Source of the DNA: Peromyscus leucopus
Taxonomy: Eukaryota > Chordata > Mammalia > Rodentia > Cricetidae
Direction of reading: 5' to 3'
Assembly: GCF_004664715.2 (NCBI RefSeq)
Contig: NC_051073.1
Location: 60,683,379-60,747,378, forward strand
DNA: 64,000 nucleotides
The notes beneath the pieces are model-generated. The model ran no database searches, was not told the DNA's origin, and worked only from the letters and a program-made list of their open reading frames with translations. The position numbers were made by a program, and so were the translations under genes. Below, one piece after another: positions 54,664 to 64,000 of this stretch. Each line of letters begins with the position of its first letter. The first letter of the stretch is position 1.

Positions 54664-54752
54664 CTCTTTGACACTATGTGTTACTGCCCATATTAGAAAA
54701 ACTCTTGACATCACCTGGAAAGAAGTCAGGACAACAGAAGATGGCACAATTC
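54664..54752 (-). CDS. Hacd2: Hacd2 coding exon (fourth from last), partial gene
   Basis: This exon encodes 29 whole codons after two bases of a split Gly codon; its peptide starts [11 protein letters not shown] and ends AVTHSVKE, which I recognise as the HACD2 segment just after the first membrane-spanning part. HACD2 is the ER membrane 3-hydroxyacyl-CoA dehydratase that performs the third step of very-long-chain fatty acid elongation, removing water to give trans-2-enoyl-CoA, in complex with elongases and reductases. On the minus strand the acceptor is a short TTTCTTTCAG and the donor is GAG|GTAAGT, close to consensus. Incoming phase is 1, outgoing phase 0. If the protein has human HACD2 length, these are residues about 99-127. 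I searched 54753-64000 on the minus strand for the preceding exon (peptide ending LEILHCAI) and did not find it. Confidence 0.93.
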
Positions 54753-56211
54753 CTGAAAGAAATTTAGGATGGTAAATTAATGTACTGTACTAAGTTTTAT
54801 CACATAATATGTTTTCCAAAATTTTCCAATTTAAATGTCTATAGTCAACACTATCTGTAGCAACTGAAATTTATCTATGCTGCTACAGATTAACTCTGGC
54901 AATGCCACTAAAACCTTTCTTCCTGCCTCAAAGCAGTAATACTGTCCATGACAACAACTGAGGAAGCTGGCTTACCTTTCTTAAGTCTTCAGAGTCAGTG
55001 ACCAACTACAGCATTGCTAGTACTTACAGTCAAAACAAAACCACCATCCAACCATTGAACAGAAGGGACTCTGATGGTTCATTTTCTAATATAGCTTTCA
55101 TGATGACTAAGCAACTATGCACAGGAAGTCAGTCCTACTTGTGTCTAATGTTGAAAGTTCCTGGCTATCAAACTTGAACATTTGGCCAACAAGCCCAGCA
55201 AAATCAAAGTTTATTATTTTAAAACAATTTCTTCTCACCCTGTTCACTGCAAGCATAAGTCTAATTATCCTACCAATGCACCCAGTTTATAACATGAGAA
55301 CATCTTTATTTTAAATAACCATCAAATTCTGCTAAACTTACACTTCTTTGGCTTCAAATGCTAGAACCATGACCCCTACCTAGACACAAGCCACATGTAG
55401 CATTCTTGCCTCCTTAAACCCCCAAACCAACCATCATCTGGAAACATTCTTTTCTCTTTGTGACTTTAAACTAGCATAGAGCTGTTCTAAAACAAGATTT
55501 GGAAGCCAGCAGCCCTTCTGATTCCCTCTGACCTCACTACTGCCAAGGTCTATTCTTACTTGCTAGACCCCTGAGGTTGAACATAGGAAATTCTACACCT
55601 GCCAGGAGCCTTCATATGCCAGCCAGTGTCTGTCGAACTTTAAAACCAACCTCATCTTCAGCAGTCAGTGGACCATCTCTATCCTCCACCATTTTTATTC
55701 TTCAGCAAACTCACTGGCTATCCTGCACCATTTCAATTCTTCAAGCTCCCTAAAACAGTCTTCTGAACATTTATAGAGCAGGACAAATAACCTTGCCAAA
55801 GACCATGTACGAGTCAGATGGAGCTACAATTGTCACCACAGGCTTGGCTACAACAGGAAATCACTTTGCGTCTTTTTAAGGGATGTTATATCATGCTAAA
55901 CAATGGATTTTTAAAAAGAATCATGGGCTTTGGAGAGGGATACTTTGGTTCCTCAAAGCAAATATCATGGGAATGTCAAACACAATGTTTGGCGTATAGA
56001 GACATGTAGAATGAATGGAAGAAAATACAAATGCAGAGATAGGTAAATGGAATACATATTGAGTCCAGACAAGAACTTTTACAGCCAGTTGATTTTCAAT
56101 AAGCATATAAGACAATTCCATAGAAAAAGGATTTTATTTTCAACAACTGGTGCAACTGAGTACTCACAGGTGAAAACAAAGGACTCATATATAAAACCTG
56201 ACCCAGGAACT
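54753..56211. other. Unassigned Hacd2 intronic sequence
   Basis: No SINE or LTR recognised in about 1.45 kb directly upstream of the exon at 54664-54752, and no further exon found. Confidence 0.5.
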
Positions 56212-56395
56212 GAGGGGATGGTATAATGGTTAAGAATGTGTCCCGCTCTTCCAGTTGGACTCTTAGCTCCTGTATTGGGTGGTTGTCCAGTGAGCTCAGC
56301 TCTAGGGAACCTGCTATCTCTTCTGACCTCCTTGGGCACCCGCACACATGTGGCATAAGCACCCTGACACATACAGTATTTAAAAACACTAAGAA
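56212..56395 (+). mobile_element. B2 SINE (diverged)
   Basis: GGGGATGGTATAATGGTTAA head, GCTCTTCCAG, CTCTTCTGACCTCCTTGG and ACACATGTGGCATAAGC. Confidence 0.7.
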
Positions 56396-56409
56396 AGAAA
56401 TTAACTCAA

Positions 56410-56500
56410 GGCTGAGGTGCACTCAGTGTCAGAGCATTTGTCTAGCAAGGCCCTGGGTTTGAGTCCTAGCTTGCATGTGCAAATGAACACAGACACAAAT
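56410..56500 (+). mobile_element. ID-like SINE
   Basis: GGCTGAGGTGCACTCAGTGT, GTCTAGCAAGGCCCTGGGTT and TGAGTCCTAGC. Confidence 0.65.
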
Positions 56501-56704
56501 ACATCCACACCACCCCCACATTGGGGGGGTATCAAAACCTTCAGGGCTGAAACCCTAAAACTCAGTAGAAAACAGGTATAAATCTTGGAGGTTTGAGTCA
56601 CATAATAGTTTATGAGATATGACACTAAGGAAAAAAAAATATAATTGGCTCATAAAACCCAAAGCTTGTGTGCTTCAAAGGATACTTAAAAGGAAGTGAA
56701 CACA

Positions 56705-57115
56705 GCTGTGTTCCAGTTTGGATATGAGCCTTGGTGCCCAATGTAACAATGTTCAGAGATGAGCTAAAAGTCTGGAGTGACCTCATCAATGGGCTAATCC
56801 ACTGAAGGGTTCCTTGACAGGTGAAAGACCTCAGGAGGTAGGGCCTAACTGAAAGACACAGGTCACTGGAGCACGCCTTGAGAGGGTACGTACTGTCTCT
56901 AGATCTTGTCTTGCTTTTGTGTTTTTCGTGCATCCTCCATCATCAGAGACACAGCTCCTTTGTCCCATGCTACTTGTGCCGTGATGGTGCTTCACAGCCC
57001 CACAGTAATGCAGACCAATAACCACGGAATGAAAGGTAAGCCAGAACAGCCCTTCAATCACCTCGAGCGAGGGAACTCTAACACACCACAGAGAGGAAAA
57101 GATCTGTAACCTTAT
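56705..57115 (+). mobile_element. Old MaLR-type LTR
   Basis: GTTCCAGTTTGGATATGAGC, CCTCATCAATGGGCTAATCC, GGAGGTAGGGCCTAACTG and AACCACGGAATGAAAGGTAAG follow the order of a MaLR LTR of older type. The family name is uncertain. Confidence 0.5.
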
Positions 57116-57129
57116 CTGACGTATGAGAA

Positions 57130-58095
57130 ACTTTATAACTCCATAATGAAAAACAACCAAATTAAAAAAAATATTTGAGGAATGTGAAAAGACACTGCAC
57201 ATCATTAGTCATCAGGAGACACAAACTAAAATCAAATGAGATGAACTCCACACCAGTTAGCACAGCATATCTGTTTGGACTGTGAAATGGGACAGTCACT
57301 CTAGACAGTTGTCAGTGCCTCAAAGTATTAAACACTGAGTCACATCACACCTATACAGGCGCATGCACGAGTGTGCATGTACACACACACAATTTATGTT
57401 TCCACAAAAATTTGTTTATGTATGTACACAGTGGTATATATGAACCAAGAAGTGTCTATTAACAGATGAATGGTAAACAAAATGTGGTATACTCTTAAAA
57501 ACAAAGATTAATACAAATACGGGGCTAGAGAGATGGCTCAGAAATTAAAAGCCTGGTTGTTCTTCTAGAGAACCCAGGTACCATTCCTAGAAACCATGTC
57601 TGCTCACAGCTGTCTGTAACTCCAGTTCCAGGAGATCTGATACCCTCCCTCTTCTGGTTTCTGTGGGCACCAGGGATGTAAGTGATACACAGACATGCAG
57701 GCAAACAAAACATCCACACACATAAAGTAAATTAATAAAAATTAATAATAGAATAAAAATAAAGAGATTATATGTTTGAAATTCTCAAAGAATTAAAAAT
57801 GAAACAAATGTAAAAAGAAATGAAGTACTGATATATGCCACAATATTGATGAATCTTCAAGATACTATACTGAATTATAAGAAGTCAATGGTAAAAGGCC
57901 ACACAAATTTGTTTGATAGAAAGAAGATCTGTAGTTACCTAGGGCTGGAGTTTTGGGGGAAATAGGAAGTGACTTTTAATGGATTTCCTTTTGGGGTAAT
58001 GAAAATGTTCTAAAATTGACTGTGGTAATGGTTGCACAACTCATTATGCACTCTAAATGGGTGGATTATATCTGAATAAAGAGATGTTATTAAAA
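57130..58095 (+). mobile_element. Ancient L1 3' end split by a B2
   Basis: L1 ORF2-end words (CACTGCACATCATTAGTCAT, AACTAAAATCAAATGAGATG, AGATGAATGGTAAACAAAAT) before the B2 at 57520, and 3' UTR words after it (GGAAGTGACTTTTAATGG, GAAAATGTTCTAAAATTGAC). It is non-coding. Confidence 0.75.
57520..57748 (+). mobile_element. B2 SINE nested in the L1
   Basis: GGGGCTAGAGAGATGGCTCA head, CTGTCTGTAACTCCAGTTCC and tail ACACATAAAGTAAATTAATA. Confidence 0.9.
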
Positions 58096-58737
58096 ATAAA
58101 TATGAGTGAAGTGCAAAGCCTAGTTACATAATTATGTAACACAGCTAAAGAAGCTAATTAGCGAATCAAACATTTAGATAATACCTCGAGTAAGTTTTAC
58201 AAAAGAGCTGGAGAATTAGATTTTTATGAGCGGCAAGCATTTGTTTTTTAAGATGAACGTTTCTAGCTGCTGCTGCTTCTTCCTGCTCTTACTCAAAGAC
58301 CAGCTCACTACATAAAACTATGGCTTTGCCCTTCATTTTTGTCTGCCTTCCTTGGCCACTGAACAGTGTGCCGTGCCGCTGAGCTGCTGGTGTTTCTCGC
58401 AACACTGCAGGATACTGTTGTGTCTTGGTGAGGTCCAAAGTCTGGACTTCAGAGTTGTAAGCTCAAAACTGATTCTTTCTCATTCACCAGCCAAGAATCG
58501 AGTGCTGAGAAACTGACTTATAATAATCAAACCATGCAAGATGCCATAATAATCCAAATAATTATTTATTCATCTGTAATAGTGGCACAGCTTTCTAATA
58601 AACAAATGACAAGGATTGTAGAGATCCTTATCTGTGGCCAAAATTAGAATGCTTAGAAGAAGTGTGACTTTAAATAGACTTTAGAGAGTCTGGAAAAAAA
58701 GTGCAACTAAACTGAACATTGGAATGCCCCTCCCCAC

Positions 58738-58808
58738 GGCAATGATGGAATCTGGGGCCTTGTACAGGCTAGACAGGCATTCTACCACCAAGGTACATCT
58801 CACACCCA
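58738..58808 (-). mobile_element. ID-like SINE fragment
   Basis: Antisense ID-like order GGAATCTGGGGCCTTGTACA, GGCTAGACAGGCATTCTACC; diverged. Confidence 0.5.
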
Positions 58809-58829
58809 CAAGGGATTCTTTTATTTTAT

Positions 58830-59030
58830 ATTTTAAGATTTTTATTTAATGTGTATGAACAGTTTGCCTGCACATCTGTTGTATATGCACCACATGTGTG
58901 CCTGGTGTCTGAGGTAGTGAAAAGAGTGGATCCTGGAACTGGAAGTACGGATGGTTGTGAACTTGGGAACTGAACCTTGGCCTTTTGTAAGAACAAGTGT
59001 TCTTAACTGCTAAGTCATCTCTCCTGTCTC
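58830..59030 (-). mobile_element. B2/B3 SINE
   Basis: Antisense: CACCACATGTGTGCCTGGTG, AACTTGGGAACTGAACCTTG and CTTAACTGCTAAGTCATCTC. Confidence 0.75.
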
Positions 59031-59039
59031 CAACAAGGG

Positions 59040-59168
59040 ACTGTGTTTTTGGAGACAAGATCTTTCCATGTAATCCTGTCCTAGAACTCGCTATGTAGAC
59101 TAGGCCGGCCCCAAACTCTCAGAGATCTGCCCGCTGAAATTAAAGGCACGTGCCACCATGTCTGGCCC
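59040..59168 (-). mobile_element. B1 SINE
   Basis: Antisense: TTTTTGGAGACAAGATCTTT, CTCGCTATGTAGACTAGGCC and AAATTAAAGGCACGTGCCAC. Confidence 0.8.
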
Positions 59169-59324
59169 AACAAAGGATTCTTACTCACCCCCTTTTCACC
59201 ATAAAGCACACTTTTCTAGGTAATAAGAGTATATTTGCTTTCCTTTCAAAAATGCTAAATAAAAAATATCAAAGTTTTCCTTAGAAAAAAATTTGAAATC
59301 CAAAACCAATAATTTATTCTTTTA

Positions 59325-59540
59325 TCTTTATTTTTAAAAATGTATTTATTACCATTGTGTATGTATGGTATGATGTGATGTGTGTGCCACAACATTCATG
59401 TGGAGGTCAGAAGACTATTTGTGGAGTTTGGGTCTCTCCTTGCATATTTCTGTGAGTTCCAGGGACTGAACTCAGGTCATTAGGCTTGCCCAGCATGTAC
59501 TTTACCAGTAGGCTGAGCCACCTTGAAACCCTCTGAGTAT
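59325..59540 (-). mobile_element. B3-like SINE
   Basis: Antisense: ATTTTTAAAAATGTATTTAT tail, GGGACTGAACTCAGGTCATT and TACCAGTAGGCTGAGCCACC. Confidence 0.7.
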
Positions 59541-59589
59541 ATTTAAAAATACATATGAATACTAATGCTTGGGCTCTTTGTACTGTTTC

Positions 59590-59925
59590 CCTCATATAGT
59601 TCTCTTATATTCTTCAAAATATCGTGAGTGATACTATTTCTTTGACTGAGTATACTTATCCATTCTCATTACCTCAAATTCCTTGCTATAAGTGAAGGAA
59701 TAAAATACTATAAATAACTTAAAATTTCGAGCATAGATTTGTTCAAGGACTATTTTCTTGGGGCAGTTTCTCAAGAGCACAAGTACTAAGTCAAATGGTA
59801 TGAACATTTTTAAGGCTCTTAAAACACACTGTCAAATTACTTTCCAGTTTACTATCAATTTGAATTCTTAATCAGCAATATCCAAGAATGCACGCCTGTG
59901 GCAATAAACTGAAATCGTATTCCCG
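59590..59925. mobile_element. Possible old LINE relic
   Basis: AAGTCAAATGGTATGAACAT and AAATTACTTTCCAG recall antisense ancient L1 3' sequence; low certainty. Confidence 0.3.
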
Positions 59926-60161
59926 AACCAGAAGCTAGTTAACGCTGTCTAGTGACGACTGGCCTGCTTTAGGCGCCCCTGCATCAGGAGCCGGGGCCTG
60001 ATTACTTAGACTCACCCACTGCCCCGCACGTGTTCAGCCCAGCTTGCAGAGCCACTGCAACTGATCTCACTGACACCCAGCAAACAGCTGCTGAGGCCCT
60101 GACCTGAGCGCACACTCAACATGCCTGCTCCTCTCGTCCAGCTGAAATGCCAAGAAGGCTC

Positions 60162-60370
60162 TGGGGATGGTGCTCAGTGGCTGAGCACTTGCAGAACCTC
60201 CTAGGGACCAATGTTCAATCCCAACACAGTACAACAACAACAAAACAAGAGACCATCTAACAAAATAGGCCAGCAGGAGCTACGCATGGTGGCACATGTC
60301 TAAAGTCCTAGGCATAAGGACTGTAAGTCCAAGGCCAGCCTAGGCTAACATAGGGTACCCTCTCAATTCA
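60162..60370 (+). mobile_element. B4-like SINE (ID then B1)
   Basis: GGGGATGGTGCTCAGTGGCT, AGGGACCAATGTTCAATCCC, then CGCATGGTGGCACATGTCTA and CCAAGGCCAGCCTAGGCTAA. Confidence 0.6.
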
Positions 60371-60461
60371 GGTTCCGATACAAGCTTGTGCCAAGCTAAC
60401 ACAGAATTGTATGCAAAGGGGCGTAGCAAAGAGAGTGCTAGAATATGGCTCCTCTATTGGG

Positions 60462-60625
60462 GGGTTTGTTTTGGTTTTTTGAGACAGGGTTTCTCTGTGT
60501 AGCTTTGGCACCTTTCCTGGATCTCACTCTGTAGCCCAGGTGGGCCTCGAACTCACAGAGATCCACCTGCCTCTGCCTCCCAAGCGCTGGGTTTATTAAA
60601 GGTGTGCGCCACTACTGCCTGGTGG
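60462..60625 (-). mobile_element. B1 SINE
   Basis: Antisense: TTTTTTGAGACAGGGTTTCT, CTCGAACTCACAGAGATCCA and TTATTAAAGGTGTGCGCCAC. Confidence 0.92.
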
Positions 60626-60913
60626 GGGAAGGTTTTTATTGTGACTAAGACAGAGAGAACACCCAGAGGCACCTGGACCTGTCCAGAGCAGAGAGAAAGA
60701 GAAACAGACCGGACATGGCCAGGGCTAGGGAAGCAGGACTAGTAATAGCAAGAGGGGGAACAGTGGAGATAACAAGAGGGAGAACAGCGAGAGTAGCGGG
60801 GTTATAAGGAAGATGAGTACCTGGGCGAGGGAAGCCTGGGAGCTGGAGCAGGCCTGAGAGTTTAGGGTAGAAGTGGGCAGTGTGAGTGTGTGTGTATGTG
60901 TGTGAGTGTGAGT

Positions 60914-60968
<55 letters not shown>

Positions 60969-61340
60969 TCCAGGATGCTAGCATGGACTTTGAAATGTAT
61001 AACTGGTACTTGTGAAAAGGCACTGGAGGCACCTGGAGGCTAGCATGAACTTTGATATGACGACAGGTGCCACAGGTCTATCAATGGGGAGCCACATGCC
61101 CCTTCTCCAGAGATAAAGGAAATGACTCCTTTTGGTGGACAGAAAACCCATTTCACAAGTTCCTGAGGAATGCTGGATTTTATCTAACTGCCAGAAGTCC
61201 TTCTATAGTCTTGCTTGGGATGGGTCAAGACTGACATTTCTGGATATCTCCACTGCCTTTTGGAGTTTGGGGAATTAAAAGTTTTTCTTTGAACTTGACA
61301 TTCCAGCCTTTTGTTGATGATAAAAGATAGAGATAACTCT
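60626..61340. other. Unassigned repeat-like sequence around a (TG)n tract
   Basis: Has LTR-like traits (CATTCCAGCC ending, AATTAAA before a T-rich stretch) and a local internal repeat (GGATGCTAGCATGGACTTTG versus GGAGGCTAGCATGAACTTTG), but I cannot name it or find a target duplication. Confidence 0.3.
60884..60967. repeat. (TG)n microsatellite with GA interruptions
   Basis: TGTGAG variants on the left become a pure TG tract from about 60917. Confidence 0.95.
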
Positions 61341-62289
61341 CCTGCAGCTGTTTCTCAGCTGAGGAGGGTCATCTTGGTGGTCCAGGAAGGCTGGAATGCA
61401 GGATAAAGGTGGGGAGAGGGAGGAGAGTGGGAGACTTGGGACACTCTGTCAAAAGCATCAGTTCACTACTGTGCCCGAGGGAGGAGGAGCAGTCACACTG
61501 GCAGGACCGGTTGACATCCCAAACACAAGCAAGAAGAGCGCCTTTCTGTAAGACTGGCTGATGCTGCCAGATCCAAGTCAGCCTTGGATTCCAGCTACCC
61601 AAATGGCAGAAGGCCTCACAGATGGCCCACAACCCCTTATCTCTGAAGCATCTGCAACCCCACGCCCTTTTCTGGAAGGATGTTGTACAGTGTGATGTTT
61701 ACTCTCACTCTCTGGGACCCTTCCATAAAGCTCTGGATGGGAAATCTGCTCCAGACCTTTATGTTTGCTCCTTTCCTATGGTAAGAACTCAGTCACCCTG
61801 GTACCCAGACAGCTTTAAGTTAAACTGAAGCATGAATCCCATGCAGTCAAGAGTACGGAGAGATAAGGCCCACTAGATGCCCTTTCTTTTCCACTTCTGT
61901 GCCCAATCCCAGTGTTTATGGCCCTTGTTTAACACAATGGCAGAGAATCTTAAAATCCAAACCACAGATTGTTATTTTCAGGTGTTAGGGATTCTGCAAT
62001 CTTGTTAGTAAACTCCAGATTAAAATTCATCCAATAAAGATTTGCTGGAACCTACTGTCATTTAACAAGTATTTCTAGAGTACCTACTCTGTGCCAGGTT
62101 CTGTTCTCCTGGTAGGATTCCAACAGCAGAAGACAAAGTCCTATATGAGCTTAAACACGGCATATAGGGGACATTCTTTAAAATACCTCTAATTCTGAGA
62201 TTTTTCCATGAAGGCAATGAGGGTGCTTGGCATTTATTTGTGAGTAAGAGAATGGTGTGGTCACATCACAGGTAAATAAAGCTACTGTC

Positions 62290-62470
62290 AGGCCAGGTTT
62301 GGTGGCACACACCTTTAATTCCAGCACTTGGAGGCAGAGGCAGACAGATTTCTGAGTTCAAGGTCAGCCTGGTTTACAAAGCTAGTTCCAGGACAACCAG
62401 AGCAAATGGTGAGACTCTTGTCCAAAACAAAACAAAACAAAACAAAGAGAAAAAAAGAAAAAAAAAAAGT
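62290..62470 (+). mobile_element. B1 SINE with A-rich tail
   Basis: GGCCAGGTTTGGTGGCACAC to a CAAAA-rich tail. Flanks AAAGCTACTGTCA and AAAGTTGCTGTCA match at 11 of 13 positions. Confidence 0.88.
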
Positions 62471-62499
62471 TGCTGTCAGCAACACAATCTTTTAGTTAG

Positions 62500-63480
62500 G
62501 CAAGGGTATAATTTGAGAAATAATGAAAGGAATTTTTGTTGAAAGGGCAAAGAACTTGTGAAGCATAACACTAGCAAATAAAAGACACACTCTGTGTATG
62601 TGTAACCTGTATATAGGGATCTGGCAATCAGTTGCCCATTCACGCAGACATGAGGAATTGCCTAGTCATTTAGTCCTGCAGGGTGGAGAAGTCCTGGAAA
62701 TCCTCCTCCTGCCCTGAGCAGTCCTCAGGTAAGCTGGGTGAGAAGGCTGGTAGTCTGGCCACACAGGAGCAAGGCAAGACTCAAGACTAAGTACTGAGAA
62801 AGTAAGGCAGGGTTGGGAATAGAGTGGACAGGGATTATGTCAAATGGAAGCCAGGGAGGAGACAACGAGCAAAGCATAAGGACATGGTAATGGACACCGG
62901 ACCAATGCACGGTACAAAAGGCAGTCAGCACCAGAGAATAAGCTAAATGCCAGCAAGTGAAACCAGACCACAGTACCTCCCCACCATACCTGCATACTGA
63001 ATCATAGGTAACCATCAGCAGCAACCAAAGAGAATGGGCACAACTAAATGGGCAAGCGTGTTCAAGAGTATTATACCTACCCAAGATGTCATTCTGTGTA
63101 GAAGCAAAAGTTAAGAAGACATCACTAGACCAGGAAAGAACCTGGCACACAATGCTGATTCAATGTAAGCTTTTTGAGGAAACACAAGCTATTGGAAATC
63201 CATCCAAGTGAAGTAAATCAAAACAGAGAACTCAGAAGTCTTCCTTAGGGGGATGTTCTAGTAAGCTTCTCAAGGGATAAGAAGCTTTAGTTTGGTAAAC
63301 CCCAAATACACAGGATTTTTTGTTAGAGTATAAAGGTTATCCACCTTGAAGAGTCCATCTATCTACCACTGGCACCATGTTACCATGTGATAAAAGAATG
63401 TTCTTTGGAATAGTTATGTAAAGTTAATGAAGACTTACCAGTAAAAGTTACAATTATTTTCTTTTTTCTACCAGTACTAG
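62500..63480. other. Unassigned Hacd2 intronic sequence
   Basis: No recognised repeat or exon. A minus-strand frame of 141 codons (63150 down to 62725) has no family resemblance and no splice support. Confidence 0.45.
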
Positions 63481-63489
63481 CAGTCAAAT

Positions 63490-63900
63490 CCAAGGACACA
63501 CACACACACAATTTATAAATGCTCAGCCTTAGCTTGGTTTGTTTCTTTCCAGCTTTTCTTAACTTTAAATTATCCTGCCTACCTTTTGCCTCTGGGCTTT
63601 TTCCTTTCCTTACTTCTGTGTATCTTACTTTCACTCTTACTCCATGGCTGGCTGGCTCCTAGCACCTTCCTCTCCTCTTTTGCTCTTTCTTCTTTTCCTC
63701 CCAGATTTCTCCTATTTATTCTCTCTGCCTGCCAGCCCCGCCTATCCTTTCTCCTGCCTTGCTATTGGCCGTTCAGCTCTTTATTAGAACATCAGGTGCT
63801 TTAGAAAGGCAAAGTAACACAGCTTCACTGAGTTAAACAAATGCAACATAAACAAATGCAACACATCTTTGCATCATTAAACAAATGTTCCATTGTTGCA
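63490..63900 (-). mobile_element. ERV LTR, inverted relative of the one at 882-1420
   Basis: Its reverse complement shares the left-hand LTR's order: AAAGATGTGTTGCATTTG, CTAATAAAGAGCTGAACGGC, CCAATAGC, GGCGGGGCTGGCAGG and GAGAGAATAAATAGG. The low-coordinate end merges into CA repeats and is uncertain. It points in the same direction as Hacd2 transcription. Confidence 0.7.
63713..63768 (-). promoter_or_regulatory. LTR core promoter: CCAAT, GC box, TATA-like
   Basis: On the minus strand CCAAT (63764-63768), GGCGGGGC (63735-63742) and ATAAATA (63713-63719) have the same order and spacing as at 1071-1126. It is sense-oriented within a Hacd2 intron. Confidence 0.45.
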
Positions 63901-64000
63901 TGATTCCTAAATGGTCTTATAATAAAAACCTGCAGCCAGATATCAGGGTAAAAGCTGAAAGATCAGAGAAGCAGAGCAGGCCACAACTACCACCTCTTAC
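63894..64000 (+). mobile_element. Start of a second ERV LTR, cut by the window edge
   Basis: TGTTGCATGATTCC, ATAATAAAAACCTGCAGCC, GATCAGAGAAGCAGAGCAGG and CCACAACT parallel the 5' part of the LTR at 8440-8908. Its first bases overlap the end of the inverted LTR, so the exact boundary is ambiguous. Confidence 0.6.

Noticed and set aside
62725..63150. 141-codon minus-strand frame in the Hacd2 intron
   Set aside because: No similarity to HACD2 or another family I know, and no flanking acceptor/donor pair that would join the Hacd2 frame.
54753..64000. Upstream Hacd2 coding exon (peptide ending LEILHCAI)
   Set aside because: Read on the minus strand by eye, no segment with that peptide and a GT donor was found; it most likely lies beyond the window.

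Overview
The window is rodent nuclear DNA, not prokaryotic. It is full of B1, B2/B3, B4 and ID SINEs, MaLR (MT/ORR1-type) LTRs, a rodent Lx-type L1 tail and URR1-like hAT elements. The B1 variants and two LTR families seen here look like a cricetid (hamster, deer mouse or vole group). That species-level guess is inference; 'rodent' is secure.

The only protein-coding gene I can support is the 3' part of Hacd2 (formerly Ptplb; very-long-chain 3-hydroxyacyl-CoA dehydratase 2) on the minus strand. Its last four coding exons are, in transcript order, 54664-54752, 25184-25305, 22750-22928 and 18496-18578. All have GT/AG splice sites and compatible phases (1, 0, 2, 1). Together they encode the last 156 residues; added to the 98 expected upstream this gives 254, the length I recall for human HACD2. 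The third exon carries the Tyr and Glu, seven residues apart, that form the family's catalytic pair, and the protein ends in a KKxx ER-retrieval motif. The upstream coding exon(s) and promoter are not in the window. A repeat-free 3' UTR of about 2.75 kb runs down to candidate poly(A) signals at 16114 and 15756.

Layout. 1-15740: intergenic DNA downstream of Hacd2, with a 539-bp solo LTR (882-1420), SINEs, a MIR, a hAT element, an LTR inserted inside a B1 (8440-8908), several microsatellites and a 21-bp G-rich minisatellite of about 36 units (11111-11881). 15741-18578: 3' UTR and last coding exon. 18579-25305: two short introns and two exons, with a 52-bp alternating purine-pyrimidine tract at 20931-20982. 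25306-54663: a 29-kb intron holding a solo MT-type LTR, a two-LTR MaLR element, an L1 tail, a dense cluster of B1s in both orientations (37.9-39.8 kb), a repeat-poor 5.1-kb block (42.0-47.1 kb) and an ORR1-type LTR carrying a URR1-like insertion. 54753-64000: the next intron, ending in two LTRs that abut head to head.

I found no novel biological system. The best observations are structural: datable nested insertions with target-site duplications, a SINE-tail-born microsatellite whose empty site survives 1.6 kb away, inverted B1 pairs likely to fold in Hacd2 pre-mRNA, two oppositely oriented LTRs with the same CCAAT/GC/TATA arrangement, the minisatellite, and the repeat-depleted intron block. 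Most long open frames in the window are products of tandem repeats or SINEs and are not genes.
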